Shown: positions 1-7,009 of the stretch, one piece after another
Layout: the number at the start of each line of letters is the position of its first letter
How positions within the stretch are numbered: position 1 is the first letter of the stretch
DNA from: JAGXIT01 sp049293335
GTDB lineage: Bacteria; Patescibacteriota; Saccharimonadia; Saccharimonadales; UBA4665
Length of the DNA stretch: 7,334 nucleotides
Direction of reading: 5' to 3'
NCBI GenBank assembly: GCA_049293335.1
Contig: JBATSO010000065.1
Location: forward strand, 1 to 7,334
The notes under the pieces: generated by a model
Told to the model about the DNA's origin: nothing
Seen by the model: the letters and a program-made list of their open reading frames with translations, nothing else
The model's database searches: none
Program-made: the position numbers and the translations under genes

Positions 1-1533
1 CCTTACAACACCGGCAAAGACTTTATATAAAAAGACAGTTTCGCAGCAGATAAAGACGAGTACGAAGAAGAACTGGGCGTGCGCGACGACGAAAGCGGTG
101 GCAAGCTAGTCAAAAATACAGAGACCAATGGCCGCTACCACAGTGACTGGCTGAGCATGATGCAGGAGCGCCTAATCGTAGCCCGTGACCTGTTGAGTGA
201 TGATGGAGTGATATTTATTTCGATTGATGACAATGAGGCTGCTCATCTTTTAGGACTGTGTGATGGAATCTTTGGTGAGAATAGCAGGGTAGGAGTCATG
301 AAAAGACGTGCCGCAAGAAAGTCCGCCAACTTAAGCAAAAGCATGTCGGATGTATGTGACTACGTCGCAATATATTGTAAATCTGATGAGCTCGGATCTC
401 TGAGCGTAGAAACAATTTCTGACAGTACCCGTCCCGTCTTCAATGCTGGAAATAAGATTACTTTAAGAAAAATACCCAACGGTACACCTGCTCGGTGTGA
501 AGACGGAACTTATGCTGCTGGTGACTACATAGCGACTTCAATGACTTACTCTCTAAAAGATGCGATGGTCGTTAAAGAAGGTATGCTAGCAGAGGACGTC
601 CAAGTTGAAGGACCTTGGCGCGTAAACCAAGATCTGCTCAACCAAACAATTTTTATTACAAAGAATGGTGGCTTTAGGCGTACATTACTGCCAGAAGAGT
701 ATGGCAAAGTAAAAGTTATGAATGACTTGCTTGATAATTCACGCTTTTATAATGAGAATGGGACTGAAGAGACGACTGCTTTATTCGATAATAAAAAAAT
801 TTTTGATACCCCAAAGCCCGTTGACTTGATTAAGCATCTCGTACTCGCATCATCAGATTTTGGCGACAACCAGAATATGATCATCCTAGATTTCTTCTCT
901 GGCTCTAGCACAACCGCACATGCAGTCATGCAGCTCAATGCCGAAGACGGTGGTAATCGCAAGCACATCCAGGTGCAGTTGGCCGAAGCAACTGACCCTG
1001 CAAGCGAGGCGTACAAAGCTGGCTACAAAACCATCCCCGAAATCAGCCGCGAACGGATTCGGCGTGCTGCCGCAAAGATACGCGAGGATTATGCCGAGCA
1101 AATCGCCAAGCGTGACACGCCGCTCGACACGGGCTTTCGTGCTTACAAACTCAGCAGTAGCAACTTCACCGATGTGCGACTGCACCCAAGCGAGGCACTG
1201 CAAACAACCCTACTAGGTACCACCGACACCATCAAACTAGGCCGTTCGGCCGAAGACCTGCTGACCGAGGTCACGCTAAGCCTCGGCCTCACCCTCGACC
1301 TACCAATAGAGCAGCGAGACATCGCAGGGCACACCGTGTACTTTGTGGGTGGTAATTCGCTGGTGGCGTGCTTTGATGACACGGTCAGCCTGGATATCGT
1401 CGATGCAATCGGCCGCGAGAAGCCGCTGCTCGTGGCATTCAAAGATTCGTCATTTGCCAGCGACGAAGTACGTATCAATGTCGACATACGACTGAAGCAA
1501 TTCTCGACCGACATAAAGGTAAAAGTACTATAA
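1..1533 (+). pseudogene. mod: Type III restriction-modification system methyltransferase subunit Mod, 5'-partial with an in-frame stop
   Basis: Mod is the DNA adenine methyltransferase and target-recognition subunit of a Type III system; it also guides Res. The reading frame opens at base 1 with PYNTGKDF, the end of the DPPY catalytic motif IV, and then meets TAA at 28-30 where the family usually has Tyr (FIYKD). The same frame resumes at once (KDSF...) and stays open to TAA 1531-1533. Further family marks are HSDWLSMMQERL (141-176), a variable target-recognition segment (roughly 270-800), the KIFDTPKP stretch (799-822), the AdoMet-binding motif I DFFSGSS (889-909) and the typical Mod C-terminus ending VKVL. 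The motif order IV-TRD-I is that of beta-class enzymes. The longest stop-free piece starts at GTG 79, but that is not a natural start: it has no ribosome site and would lack DPPY. The gene start is left of the window. A sequencing error at base 30 cannot be excluded; otherwise the gene is a nonsense mutant. Confidence 0.88.
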
Positions 1534-1541
1534 ATTGGTCA

Positions 1542-1587
1542 ACTTTACGTTAAAAATTGCTATTTCTTACAAATTTTAACGTAAAGT
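1542..1587. promoter_or_regulatory. 18-bp inverted repeat, candidate operator upstream of fic-res
   Basis: The left arm (1542-1559) and right arm (1570-1587) are reverse complements at 17 of 18 positions, including a perfect outer 14-bp match (ACTTTACGTTAAAA / TTTTAACGTAAAGT), with a 10-base centre. Each arm is itself nearly symmetric around ACGT, so each could hold one protein dimer; the arm centres lie about 32 bp apart, close to three helical turns. The repeat starts 8 bases after the mod stop and ends 4 bases before the -10 box, so it covers the -35 and spacer region of the fic promoter. A repressor bound here would block RNA polymerase. No T-run follows, so a mod terminator is less likely. 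The C-terminal HTH-like tail of Fic makes autoregulation a reasonable but unproven idea. Confidence 0.7.
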
Positions 1588-1597
1588 ATGCTATAAT
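1567..1597 (+). promoter_or_regulatory. Extended -10 promoter for fic-res
   Basis: A consensus TATAAT lies at 1592-1597, preceded by TGC (1589-1591), giving the extended -10 form TGnTATAAT. The best -35 match is TTACAA at 1567-1572 with a 19-bp spacer, which is long; the extended -10 can compensate. Only 11 bases separate the box from the fic ATG at 1609, so the expected leader is very short. AGGA (1598-1601) is SD-like with about 7 bases to the ATG, but it may lie upstream of the transcription start. Confidence 0.72.
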
Positions 1598-1608
1598 AGG
1601 AATACATC

Positions 1609-2502
1609 ATGATAAACCAGGTGACAAAAGATCGTATCGCACTACTCCATGTCAGGTACCGCGAGCTGGCTGGCGCGCATAAAGCGGCTATACACGAGAT
1701 AGCCCTGTCTGAGATACCCGAAATGGTATACAACAGCAATGCCATCGAAAACTCTACCTTGACTTTGGAGGACACTGAGGACATATTGCTGCGAGATACA
1801 GTGAGAAAAGATCGTGATATCCGCGAAGTATACGAGGCAAAAAATTTAGCAGACATTACGAAATATCTGCTAAAGAACCCTGGTAGACTGCTGACTAGCG
1901 ACTATATCCTGGAGCTACATCGTATGCTGCTACGAGGTATTCGCGACGACTGGGCGGGGCGCTACCGTAGAGGCAAAGAGTGGGTGCGTGTCGGCAGTCA
2001 CATCGGGGCGAATCCCGCGTTTGTCGTAGGGCTGATGGATGGGCTGGTAGAGGGCTACAACCAGGATGATGCGGAGCAGTATTTTCTCGACAAGATTGCG
2101 TGGTTCCATGCGCAGTTTGAGACAATCCATCCGTTTGTTGACGGTAATGGACGTATCGGTCGTGTGCTGATAAACCAGCAGTTGATGGCGCTGGGCTACC
2201 CACCAATCATCATACCCAACAAAGGCAAACACACCGACTACTACCCGGCATTTGACAGCTATAGAACAGATGATAAGTACGATGAATTTACGGAGCTGTT
2301 TGCTAGCCTACTTGTCGAAGCATTGTACCGCAGGATAGCGATACTGTCAGCGGTAAACATCATCCGACTATCAGTATGGGCGAGCGCAAATGATGTGTCG
2401 GCGCACGTAGCTTCGAACAGGGCGCGCCGTGGCACGATACCGGCATTTCGCATGAGAGGCAGATGGATGATAGCCGCAGACTACAAAGAGGATATACAAT
2501 AG
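1609..2502 (+). CDS. Fic family protein (Fic/DOC-fold AMP transferase type) embedded in the Type III R-M locus
   Basis: This is a complete 297-residue Fic enzyme. Fic proteins usually transfer AMP or another nucleotide/phosphate group to a Ser, Thr or Tyr hydroxyl of a target protein. The active-site motif is intact: HPFVDGNGRIGR at residues 174-185, with catalytic H174, the D178 that binds metal, and R182/R185. An N-terminal SNAIEN (residues 43-48) matches the inhibitory (S/T)xxxE(G/N) motif, placing it with class II Fic proteins that block their own ATP site through a glutamate (here E47). The C-terminal part, about residues 250-292 (LSVWASANDVSAHV...TIPAFRMRGRW), resembles the small helix-turn-helix-like tail of many stand-alone Fic proteins, which could bind DNA. 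The start ATG 1609 follows a strong promoter at close range. The stop is 4 bases before res, so the two are probably co-transcribed and coupled. The target is unknown; it could be Res, the cell itself (toxin) or a phage protein. Confidence 0.93.
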   Translation: MINQVTKDRIALLHVRYRELAGAHKAAIHEIALSEIPEMVYNSNAIENSTLTLEDTEDILLRDTVRKDRDIREVYEAKNLADITKYLLKNPGRLLTSDYILELHRMLLRGIRDDWAGRYRRGKEWVRVGSHIGANPAFVVGLMDGLVEGYNQDDAEQYFLDKIAWFHAQFETIHPFVDGNGRIGRVLINQQLMALGYPPIIIPNKGKHTDYYPAFDSYRTDDKYDEFTELFASLLVEALYRRIAILSAVNIIRLSVWASANDVSAHVASNRARRGTIPAFRMRGRWMIAADYKEDIQ

Positions 2503-2506
2503 CAAT

Positions 2507-5500
2507 ATGGCAAATCATTTCCGGTTCACGACTCAAGACTACCAGACCGATGCGGTCAATGCTCTGGTGGATTGTTTTGCGGGGCAGCCGCGGATAGACC
2601 CGTTGCAGATTGTGGCGGGGCGGCGCGGTATGCTCGAAGAGTATGCATTTGCCAATCGCAAGCTGCAAATAAACGACAATGACGTCTACAAAAACGTAAA
2701 AGACGTGCAGACTCGTGGCGAGATAAAGCATGCCAAGACATACGGCGGGCGGCAGTTTAGCATAGAGATGGAGACGGGTACGGGTAAGACGTTTGTCTAC
2801 ACCAAAAGCATCTTTGAGCTGCACAAGCAGTACGGCTGGAGCAAGTTTATCATCATGGTGCCGAGTGTGGCGATTCGTGAAGGCGTGTACAAATCGCTGC
2901 AGCTAACACAGGACTACTTCCAAAACGAATACGGCAAAAAGCTGCGGTATTTTATATACGATACAAAGAACAAGTCGAACATCGCCAACATAAAAAACTT
3001 TGGTAACACCGCAAATATCGAAGTCATCATCATGAACTACCAGGCGTTTGCGACCAGTAGCAAAGAGTCACGCAAGATATACGACAGCAGTCTAGATGCA
3101 ACGGGACAGGTGGCGCCAATCGAAATCATCAAGCGCACGAACCCCATCGTCATTATGGACGAACCACAGCGGTTCGGTCCCAAGGCAGAGGCAGCGCTAA
3201 CGGAGTTCAACCCGCTATTCATCACACGGTATTCGGCCACTCACACTCCTGATAAGCTGTTTAACAAAATCTTCAAGCTCGACCCAATCGATGCCTACAA
3301 CGAGAAACTGGTCAAAAAAGTTCGGGCAAAGGGCGTCGAAGTCGTCGGCAGTACCGGCACAAGCGGCTATGTGTTTCTCGACCGTATTGATGTGCTACCA
3401 AAGCACAATCCGACGGCGATACTGGAGTTTCACCAAAAGCAAAACAATGGTCTGAAGCCCATCGTGCGCCGAGCGGGCGAAGAGTTTGATCTATACGACA
3501 ACTCAAACGAACTACAGCAGTACCGTGGGTATAAAATAGCCGAGATAAATGGCATCACCAATACAGTGCGGTTTACGAACGGTGTGACAGTAGCGGTTGG
3601 ACAAGCAATCGGGGATGTCAGCGAGGAGCATGTGCGACGTATACAGATACGTGAGACTATAAAGTCGCACCTAGAAAAAGAGCGCGAGCTGTTTAGTCGT
3701 GGAATAAAAGTGCTGTCATTGTTTTTCATAGACGAAGTCGGCAAATACCGCGAGTACGGCGACGCAGGCGAAAAGCTACTGGGTGTGTACGGGCGAATAT
3801 TTGAGGACGAATACCAGCAGGCCGTAAGGCAAGTGGGCTTGCTCGACCCTGCCTACCAAGAGTATCTGGAAAAGTACGATGCCAGCCAAGTACACGAGGG
3901 CTATTTCTCTATCGATAAAAAAGGTCGGTTTGTAAATAGTAGTGAAAAGCGTGGCGAGGGCGGTAGTGACGATGTGAGCGCCTACGACCTGATTATGAAA
4001 GACAAAGAGACATTGCTCGACATGAATGGCACCAACCGCGTACGGTTTATCTTTAGTCACTCGGCGCTGCGCGAAGGCTGGGACAACCCAAATATTTTCC
4101 AGATATGTACTCTCAAACATAGCCAGTCAGAAATCAGCAAACGCCAAGAGATTGGGCGTGGGCTGCGTATTGCCGTGAACAAACTAGGTGAGCGCATGGA
4201 TCAAGATACGTTGAAGGACGAGTTTTTTGATGTAAACACACTAACGGTAATAGCTAGCGAGTCGTACAAAGACTGGGTGGCGGCGCTGCAACGCGAAGTG
4301 GTCGAGTCGCTCAAAGACCGTTCGCCTGCGCTCACGACAGACGTGCTCGTCGGCCGCACGCTCGTAAACGCTGCTGGCGATAAACTGACACTCGATAACA
4401 TGACGGCTATGAACCTAATCTTTGAACTGCGTGGCAAGGGATATCTAGACGAAGAGTACAAAGTGACGGAACAGTTAGTGGCAGATGTGGCCGAAGAAAA
4501 AGTAGAATTATCTGGCACGTTTGAACCATTTAAGCTGCAGATACTCAAGCTCGCCAAGGCGGCCCACGACACCAATACATTCCAAGCTGCCGAAAATGGG
4601 TTCGCCGATAACATCGATGAAAAAAACTACCAGCCAAACGAAAACTTCGCCAAAAAAGAGTTTCAAGAGCTCTGGAATCGTATCAAAGTAAAGACCACAT
4701 ACCAAGTGCATTTTGATAGCGACGAGCTGGTGAAAAATGCCGTGCAGGCACTCGACAAAAATCTGAAAGTGCGCCAGTTGCGCATCAATGTCACCAAGGG
4801 CGAGATGGCGAGCATACTGACTGCCGATGCGCTGAAAGACGGCGAAGGGTTCGTCAACGAGAAAAGAAACGACATCGAGGCGGCGAGCATATTAGGCAGT
4901 ACCACCTACGACCTAGTAGGCGAGGTGGCAAAAGCCGCTCAATTGACCCGGCGTACAACTGCAAAGATTCTCAGTGGTATCAATGCCAGCACATTTGGGT
5001 ACTACACAGTGAATCCTGAGGAGTTTATCCAGCAGGCGGGGCAACAGATAGAGGAGCAAAAAGCCTCAACGCTGATTAATCGGATATCGTATAGCAAAAC
5101 GGGTGCGGTGTATGAGGACGATGTGTTTACCCTCAAACAATTGCGAGGCAAAAAAGGCGTGGCAGAGGGCGATAGTATTTTGGAGGTCAAGAAGCACATC
5201 TACGATTTGTTGCGTTATGATTCGAAAATAGAGCGAGATTTTGCTCAAGACCTCGAAACAGGCGAAATAGCGGTGTATGCCAAGCTGCCTGGCGGCTTTA
5301 CTATCCCCACGCCCGTGGGAGACTATAACCCTGACTGGGCGATCGTGTTTGACCGAGATGATATGAAACATATATATTTCGTAGCCGAGACCAAGGGCTC
5401 GCTGAGCACACTTCAGCTCACTCCTGCACAAGAGCTACGGATAGACTATGCCCGCCAGCATTTCCAGTTGCTGGCTGAACAAAATGTTCGGTATGACGTG

Positions 5501-5551
5501 GTGAAGGATTACGAGGGGTTGATGGACATTATGGCTCGCTTGAAGTCGTGA
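2507..5551 (+). CDS. res: Type III restriction-modification system endonuclease/helicase subunit Res
   Basis: Res is the ATP-dependent DNA translocase and nuclease that joins Mod to cut DNA with unmethylated sites. The 1014-residue protein is complete and of normal family length. The SF2 helicase motifs are all visible: Walker A TGTGKT (residues 90-95), DEPQ (218-221, the Type III form of the DEAD box), SAT (243-245), REGWDNPN (522-529, motif V) and QEIGRGLR (547-554, motif VI with arginine finger). The C-terminal nuclease has the PD-(D/E)xK signature: P942-D943 in YNPDW, then E961-T962-K963 in AETKG. The start ATG 2507 fits the family N-terminus (FxFxTQDYQxxAV) and lies 4 bases after fic; an AGAGGA at 2487-2492 is 14 bases away, rather far, so coupling to fic translation is likely. 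All catalytic residues are present, yet family members act only in complex with Mod, so Res may be idle if the mod stop is real. It may still act with a Mod encoded elsewhere. Confidence 0.96.
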   Translation: MANHFRFTTQDYQTDAVNALVDCFAGQPRIDPLQIVAGRRGMLEEYAFANRKLQINDNDVYKNVKDVQTRGEIKHAKTYGGRQFSIEMETGTGKTFVYTKSIFELHKQYGWSKFIIMVPSVAIREGVYKSLQLTQDYFQNEYGKKLRYFIYDTKNKSNIANIKNFGNTANIEVIIMNYQAFATSSKESRKIYDSSLDATGQVAPIEIIKRTNPIVIMDEPQRFGPKAEAALTEFNPLFITRYSATHTPDKLFNKIFKLDPIDAYNEKLVKKVRAKGVEVVGSTGTSGYVFLDRIDVLPKHNPTAILEFHQKQNNGLKPIVRRAGEEFDLYDNSNELQQYRGYKIAEINGITNTVRFTNGVTVAVGQAIGDVSEEHVRRIQIRETIKSHLEKERELFSRGIKVLSLFFIDEVGKYREYGDAGEKLLGVYGRIFEDEYQQAVRQVGLLDPAYQEYLEKYDASQVHEGYFSIDKKGRFVNSSEKRGEGGSDDVSAYDLIMKDKETLLDMNGTNRVRFIFSHSALREGWDNPNIFQICTLKHSQSEISKRQEIGRGLRIAVNKLGERMDQDTLKDEFFDVNTLTVIASESYKDWVAALQREVVESLKDRSPALTTDVLVGRTLVNAAGDKLTLDNMTAMNLIFELRGKGYLDEEYKVTEQLVADVAEEKVELSGTFEPFKLQILKLAKAAHDTNTFQAAENGFADNIDEKNYQPNENFAKKEFQELWNRIKVKTTYQVHFDSDELVKNAVQALDKNLKVRQLRINVTKGEMASILTADALKDGEGFVNEKRNDIEAASILGSTTYDLVGEVAKAAQLTRRTTAKILSGINASTFGYYTVNPEEFIQQAGQQIEEQKASTLINRISYSKTGAVYEDDVFTLKQLRGKKGVAEGDSILEVKKHIYDLLRYDSKIERDFAQDLETGEIAVYAKLPGGFTIPTPVGDYNPDWAIVFDRDDMKHIYFVAETKGSLSTLQLTPAQELRIDYARQHFQLLAEQNVRYDVVKDYEGLMDIMARLKS

Positions 5552-5711
5552 TTTTGAGCGGGGAGAAAGTTGCAGCCTGCTCATGATCAATCAGCCAATC
5601 TAGTCCGCGCTATAATGTAAGTCGACAAATAGGCGGTACCTAATTTGCACCGCAGTGCTTGCGAGCGTTATCTTTAACTGCACCCCAACCGGAATCCGGT
5701 GAGAAATCAGG
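5552..5711. other. Intergenic region with an orphan -10 box and small inverted repeats
   Basis: No reading frame of note lies here. An imperfect hairpin, GAGCGGG (5556-5562) with CCTGCTC (5576-5582), follows the res stop but has no T-run, so it is at best a weak terminator. A consensus TATAAT at 5611-5616 points along the + strand with no good -35 and no + gene for 700 bases. Downstream are GCGGT/ACCGC (5633-5637 with 5649-5653), GCAC/GTGC (5647-5650 with 5655-5658) and ACCGGA/TCCGGT with a 1-base centre (5688-5700). These could belong to a small RNA or to the 3' end of the minus-strand transcript. I recognise no known RNA family and no tRNA. Confidence 0.4.
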
Positions 5712-6290
5712 TTAAATTTTCACCCGGGGTTTGCGCAGGAGGATGATGAGCGTCATGGGGGCGTTGGCGACAACCATGGCCAGCGGGTGCAAAACTGTGG
5801 CGATGTTGTATGACTGCAGCGCCAGCAAACCAAACATGTGCTTAATAGTATTGGCACCGTACAATATGGGCGCCTCCGACTTTGGGTTGCGCCAGGTCTT
5901 ACGAAACGTTGGAGCAAAAGCCACTAGGTCAATCCCCACGGCAATAATAACCGAAATGGTTGGGCTGTGCGTAATTGCCCAGGGGATCAACCCCGCCAGC
6001 GCCACTGCTAGGTAATAATTATCGACTCGCTCAATATGCTTAAACCCAAACTGCAGTGCAAACACAAATATACACACCGTCATAACCTCCGACACGGCCG
6101 TCGGCAAGGCGCCCACGCCAGCACCACTCACCAACTGCCCCGCTAGGGTAATGCCCGTCACAATCGACCACAAAAGCCAGGTGTAGGGGTGGGGTTGAAT
6201 TTTCTTTTTGATTAGCGCTCGCAGGTACGGAATGTACGCCAGTAACGCCAACAGCGCAGCAACCCCCGCCAAAATTTGCTTTGTTTCCAT
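5712..6290 (-). CDS. PQ-loop/SWEET-like integral membrane protein
   Basis: The 192-residue protein is mostly hydrophobic, with about six or seven predicted membrane helices and no separate signal peptide. Two similar units can be seen: AYIPYLRALIKKKIQPHPYTW (residues 18-38) and AFAPTFRKTWRNPKSEAP (124-141), each with a helix ending in Pro-x-x-Arg, a polar loop and then the next helix, about 106 residues apart. This pattern is like the duplicated three-helix bundles of the PQ-loop/SemiSWEET transporter group, so a small-solute transporter or transporter-like role is inferred; the substrate is unknown. It is the only minus-strand gene in the window, converges on res and is divergent from the next gene. 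ATG 6290 lies 7 bases after its -10 box and has no properly spaced ribosome site, so translation is probably leaderless. Membership in the strict PQ-loop family would need a profile search. Confidence 0.8.
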   Translation of the reverse strand: METKQILAGVAALLALLAYIPYLRALIKKKIQPHPYTWLLWSIVTGITLAGQLVSGAGVGALPTAVSEVMTVCIFVFALQFGFKHIERVDNYYLAVALAGLIPWAITHSPTISVIIAVGIDLVAFAPTFRKTWRNPKSEAPILYGANTIKHMFGLLALQSYNIATVLHPLAMVVANAPMTLIILLRKPRVKI

Positions 6291-6297
6291 ACCTACT

Positions 6298-6303
6298 AGT
6301 ATA
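6298..6303 (-). promoter_or_regulatory. -10 box of the minus-strand membrane protein gene
   Basis: On the minus strand this reads TATACT. Seven bases (6291-6297) lie between it and the ATG at 6290-6288, so transcription should begin at or next to the A of the ATG. No clear -35 is seen; the upstream stretch is a T-rich run. Confidence 0.55.
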
Positions 6304-6326
6304 CCGAAGTCTACTTAAAAAATAAT

Positions 6327-6339
6327 GAGCCTTAAGCTC
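6327..6339. repeat. Small inverted repeat in the divergent intergenic region
   Basis: GAGC (6327-6330) and GCTC (6336-6339) flank CTTAA. The dyad lies between the two divergent promoters and could be an operator or a chance match; at 4 bp per arm it is weak evidence. Confidence 0.25.
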
Positions 6340-6360
6340 TGCATGAACGCTCCAAAGTAT

Positions 6361-6366
6361 TATACT
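6361..6366 (+). promoter_or_regulatory. -10 box of the gene at 6376
   Basis: TATACT lies 9 bases before the ATG at 6376, which places the expected transcription start within about 3 bases of that codon. This box lies inside the reading frame if either upstream ATG (6325 or 6343) is used, and is the main reason to prefer 6376. No convincing -35 is seen. Confidence 0.55.
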
Positions 6367-6375
6367 GAGAATGTC

Positions 6376-6963
6376 ATGTCGCATTCGTTGGACAAGAATC
6401 AGCCTAGGCTTTGTTTCCCTGACAAAGACGGCAACCTACTGCAAGAACACCTACCCACACAGCCATATTGGTTTGCGCTGTGGTTCGATAGAAAGTGGCG
6501 CCGCACATTAGAGCACTATGATAAAGATGTGTACTATTGGCATTTTCAAGCAGATCTCGATGTAATTTTTCAAAAACAGCTTGATATTGAATTTATGCTG
6601 CATGTTCTAAAGGACCACGATGGCACTGCTCCCGACCTGAAAGAAAACAAACGCTATGCGTACTTGCAAAACCAGTACGGCCCAGAACTTACGTATGTAC
6701 TTGTTCAGCTAGGTCTCGATGGGGGTAAGCCCTGGCAAAACCATGAGTTCGGCAACACTCACCCCTATGTGTATGCCTACAAAGAACGCTGGTTTCCGAA
6801 ACACACTGACCCACAATTTAAGTTGCTGTATCACGGAATAAAGGCAGCCGAAGGTCGAACACTACTGCTCGCTCGACTAAAAAGTATTGAACGCCGTATA
6901 CGCGCGTTTGAAAAAAAATATCATCTCCATACTACTACCCTAGAAAACACCAACGACATATAG
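6376..6963 (+). CDS. Hypothetical protein, aromatic-rich, family not recognised
   Basis: I do not recognise this family. The frame is open from ATG 6325 (212 aa) with further in-frame ATGs at 6343 and 6376. I chose 6376 (195 aa) because a TATACT box ends 9 bases before it, and the other two starts would lie upstream of the transcript. The protein looks soluble: no signal peptide and no membrane helix. It is rich in Trp, Tyr and His (for example YWFALWFDRKWRR, residues 31-43, and YYWHF, 53-57), with acidic patches, and ends in a basic amphipathic helix (LLLARLKSIERRIRAFEKKY, 163-182) that could pair with another helix or bind nucleic acid. There is no Cys cluster or Walker motif. The gene is divergent from the membrane protein and 46 bases before the DUF2130 gene, which has its own -10 box, so it is probably transcribed alone. 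The composition and uninterrupted frame support a real gene. Confidence 0.78.
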   Translation: MSHSLDKNQPRLCFPDKDGNLLQEHLPTQPYWFALWFDRKWRRTLEHYDKDVYYWHFQADLDVIFQKQLDIEFMLHVLKDHDGTAPDLKENKRYAYLQNQYGPELTYVLVQLGLDGGKPWQNHEFGNTHPYVYAYKERWFPKHTDPQFKLLYHGIKAAEGRTLLLARLKSIERRIRAFEKKYHLHTTTLENTNDI

Positions 6964-6995
6964 CAGTAAAGATACCTCATCTAACAGATTCGGGG

Positions 6996-7001
6996 TATAC
7001 T
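6996..7001 (+). promoter_or_regulatory. -10 box of the DUF2130 gene
   Basis: TATACT lies 8 bases before the ATG at 7010, again implying a near-leaderless transcript. No ribosome-binding site is visible before the ATG and no clear -35 is found. Confidence 0.55.
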
Positions 7002-7009
7002 GTACGCAT

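Noticed and set aside
79..81. GTG as the true start of the methyltransferase
   Set aside because: The frame matches the Mod family upstream to base 1, no ribosome site precedes the GTG, and a start here would drop the DPPY catalytic motif.
1542..1587. Intrinsic terminator of mod
   Set aside because: The stem is AT-rich with a 10-base loop and has no following T-run; its position next to the -10 box fits an operator better. A dual role is not excluded.
4201..4614. 137-codon minus-strand frame inside res, and similar long antisense frames elsewhere in mod, fic and res
   Set aside because: They mirror conserved coding sequence, have no promoter or ribosome site, and give low-complexity Ser-rich or otherwise unfamiliar products.
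5549..5551. TGA of res read as glycine (alternative genetic code)
   Set aside because: The protein ends where the Res family normally ends, and the extension after the TGA resembles nothing in the family.
5556..5582. Intrinsic terminator of res
   Set aside because: The 7-bp stem has one mismatch, a 13-base loop and no T-run after it.
6325..6375. Longer N-terminus for the hypothetical protein (ATG 6325 or 6343)
   Set aside because: The TATACT box at 6361-6366 lies inside that extension, and neither ATG has a close -10 box or a good ribosome site.
6040..6384. 114-codon minus-strand frame overlapping the membrane protein gene
   Set aside because: It overlaps the better supported frame at 5712-6290 on the same strand and crosses the divergent promoter region.
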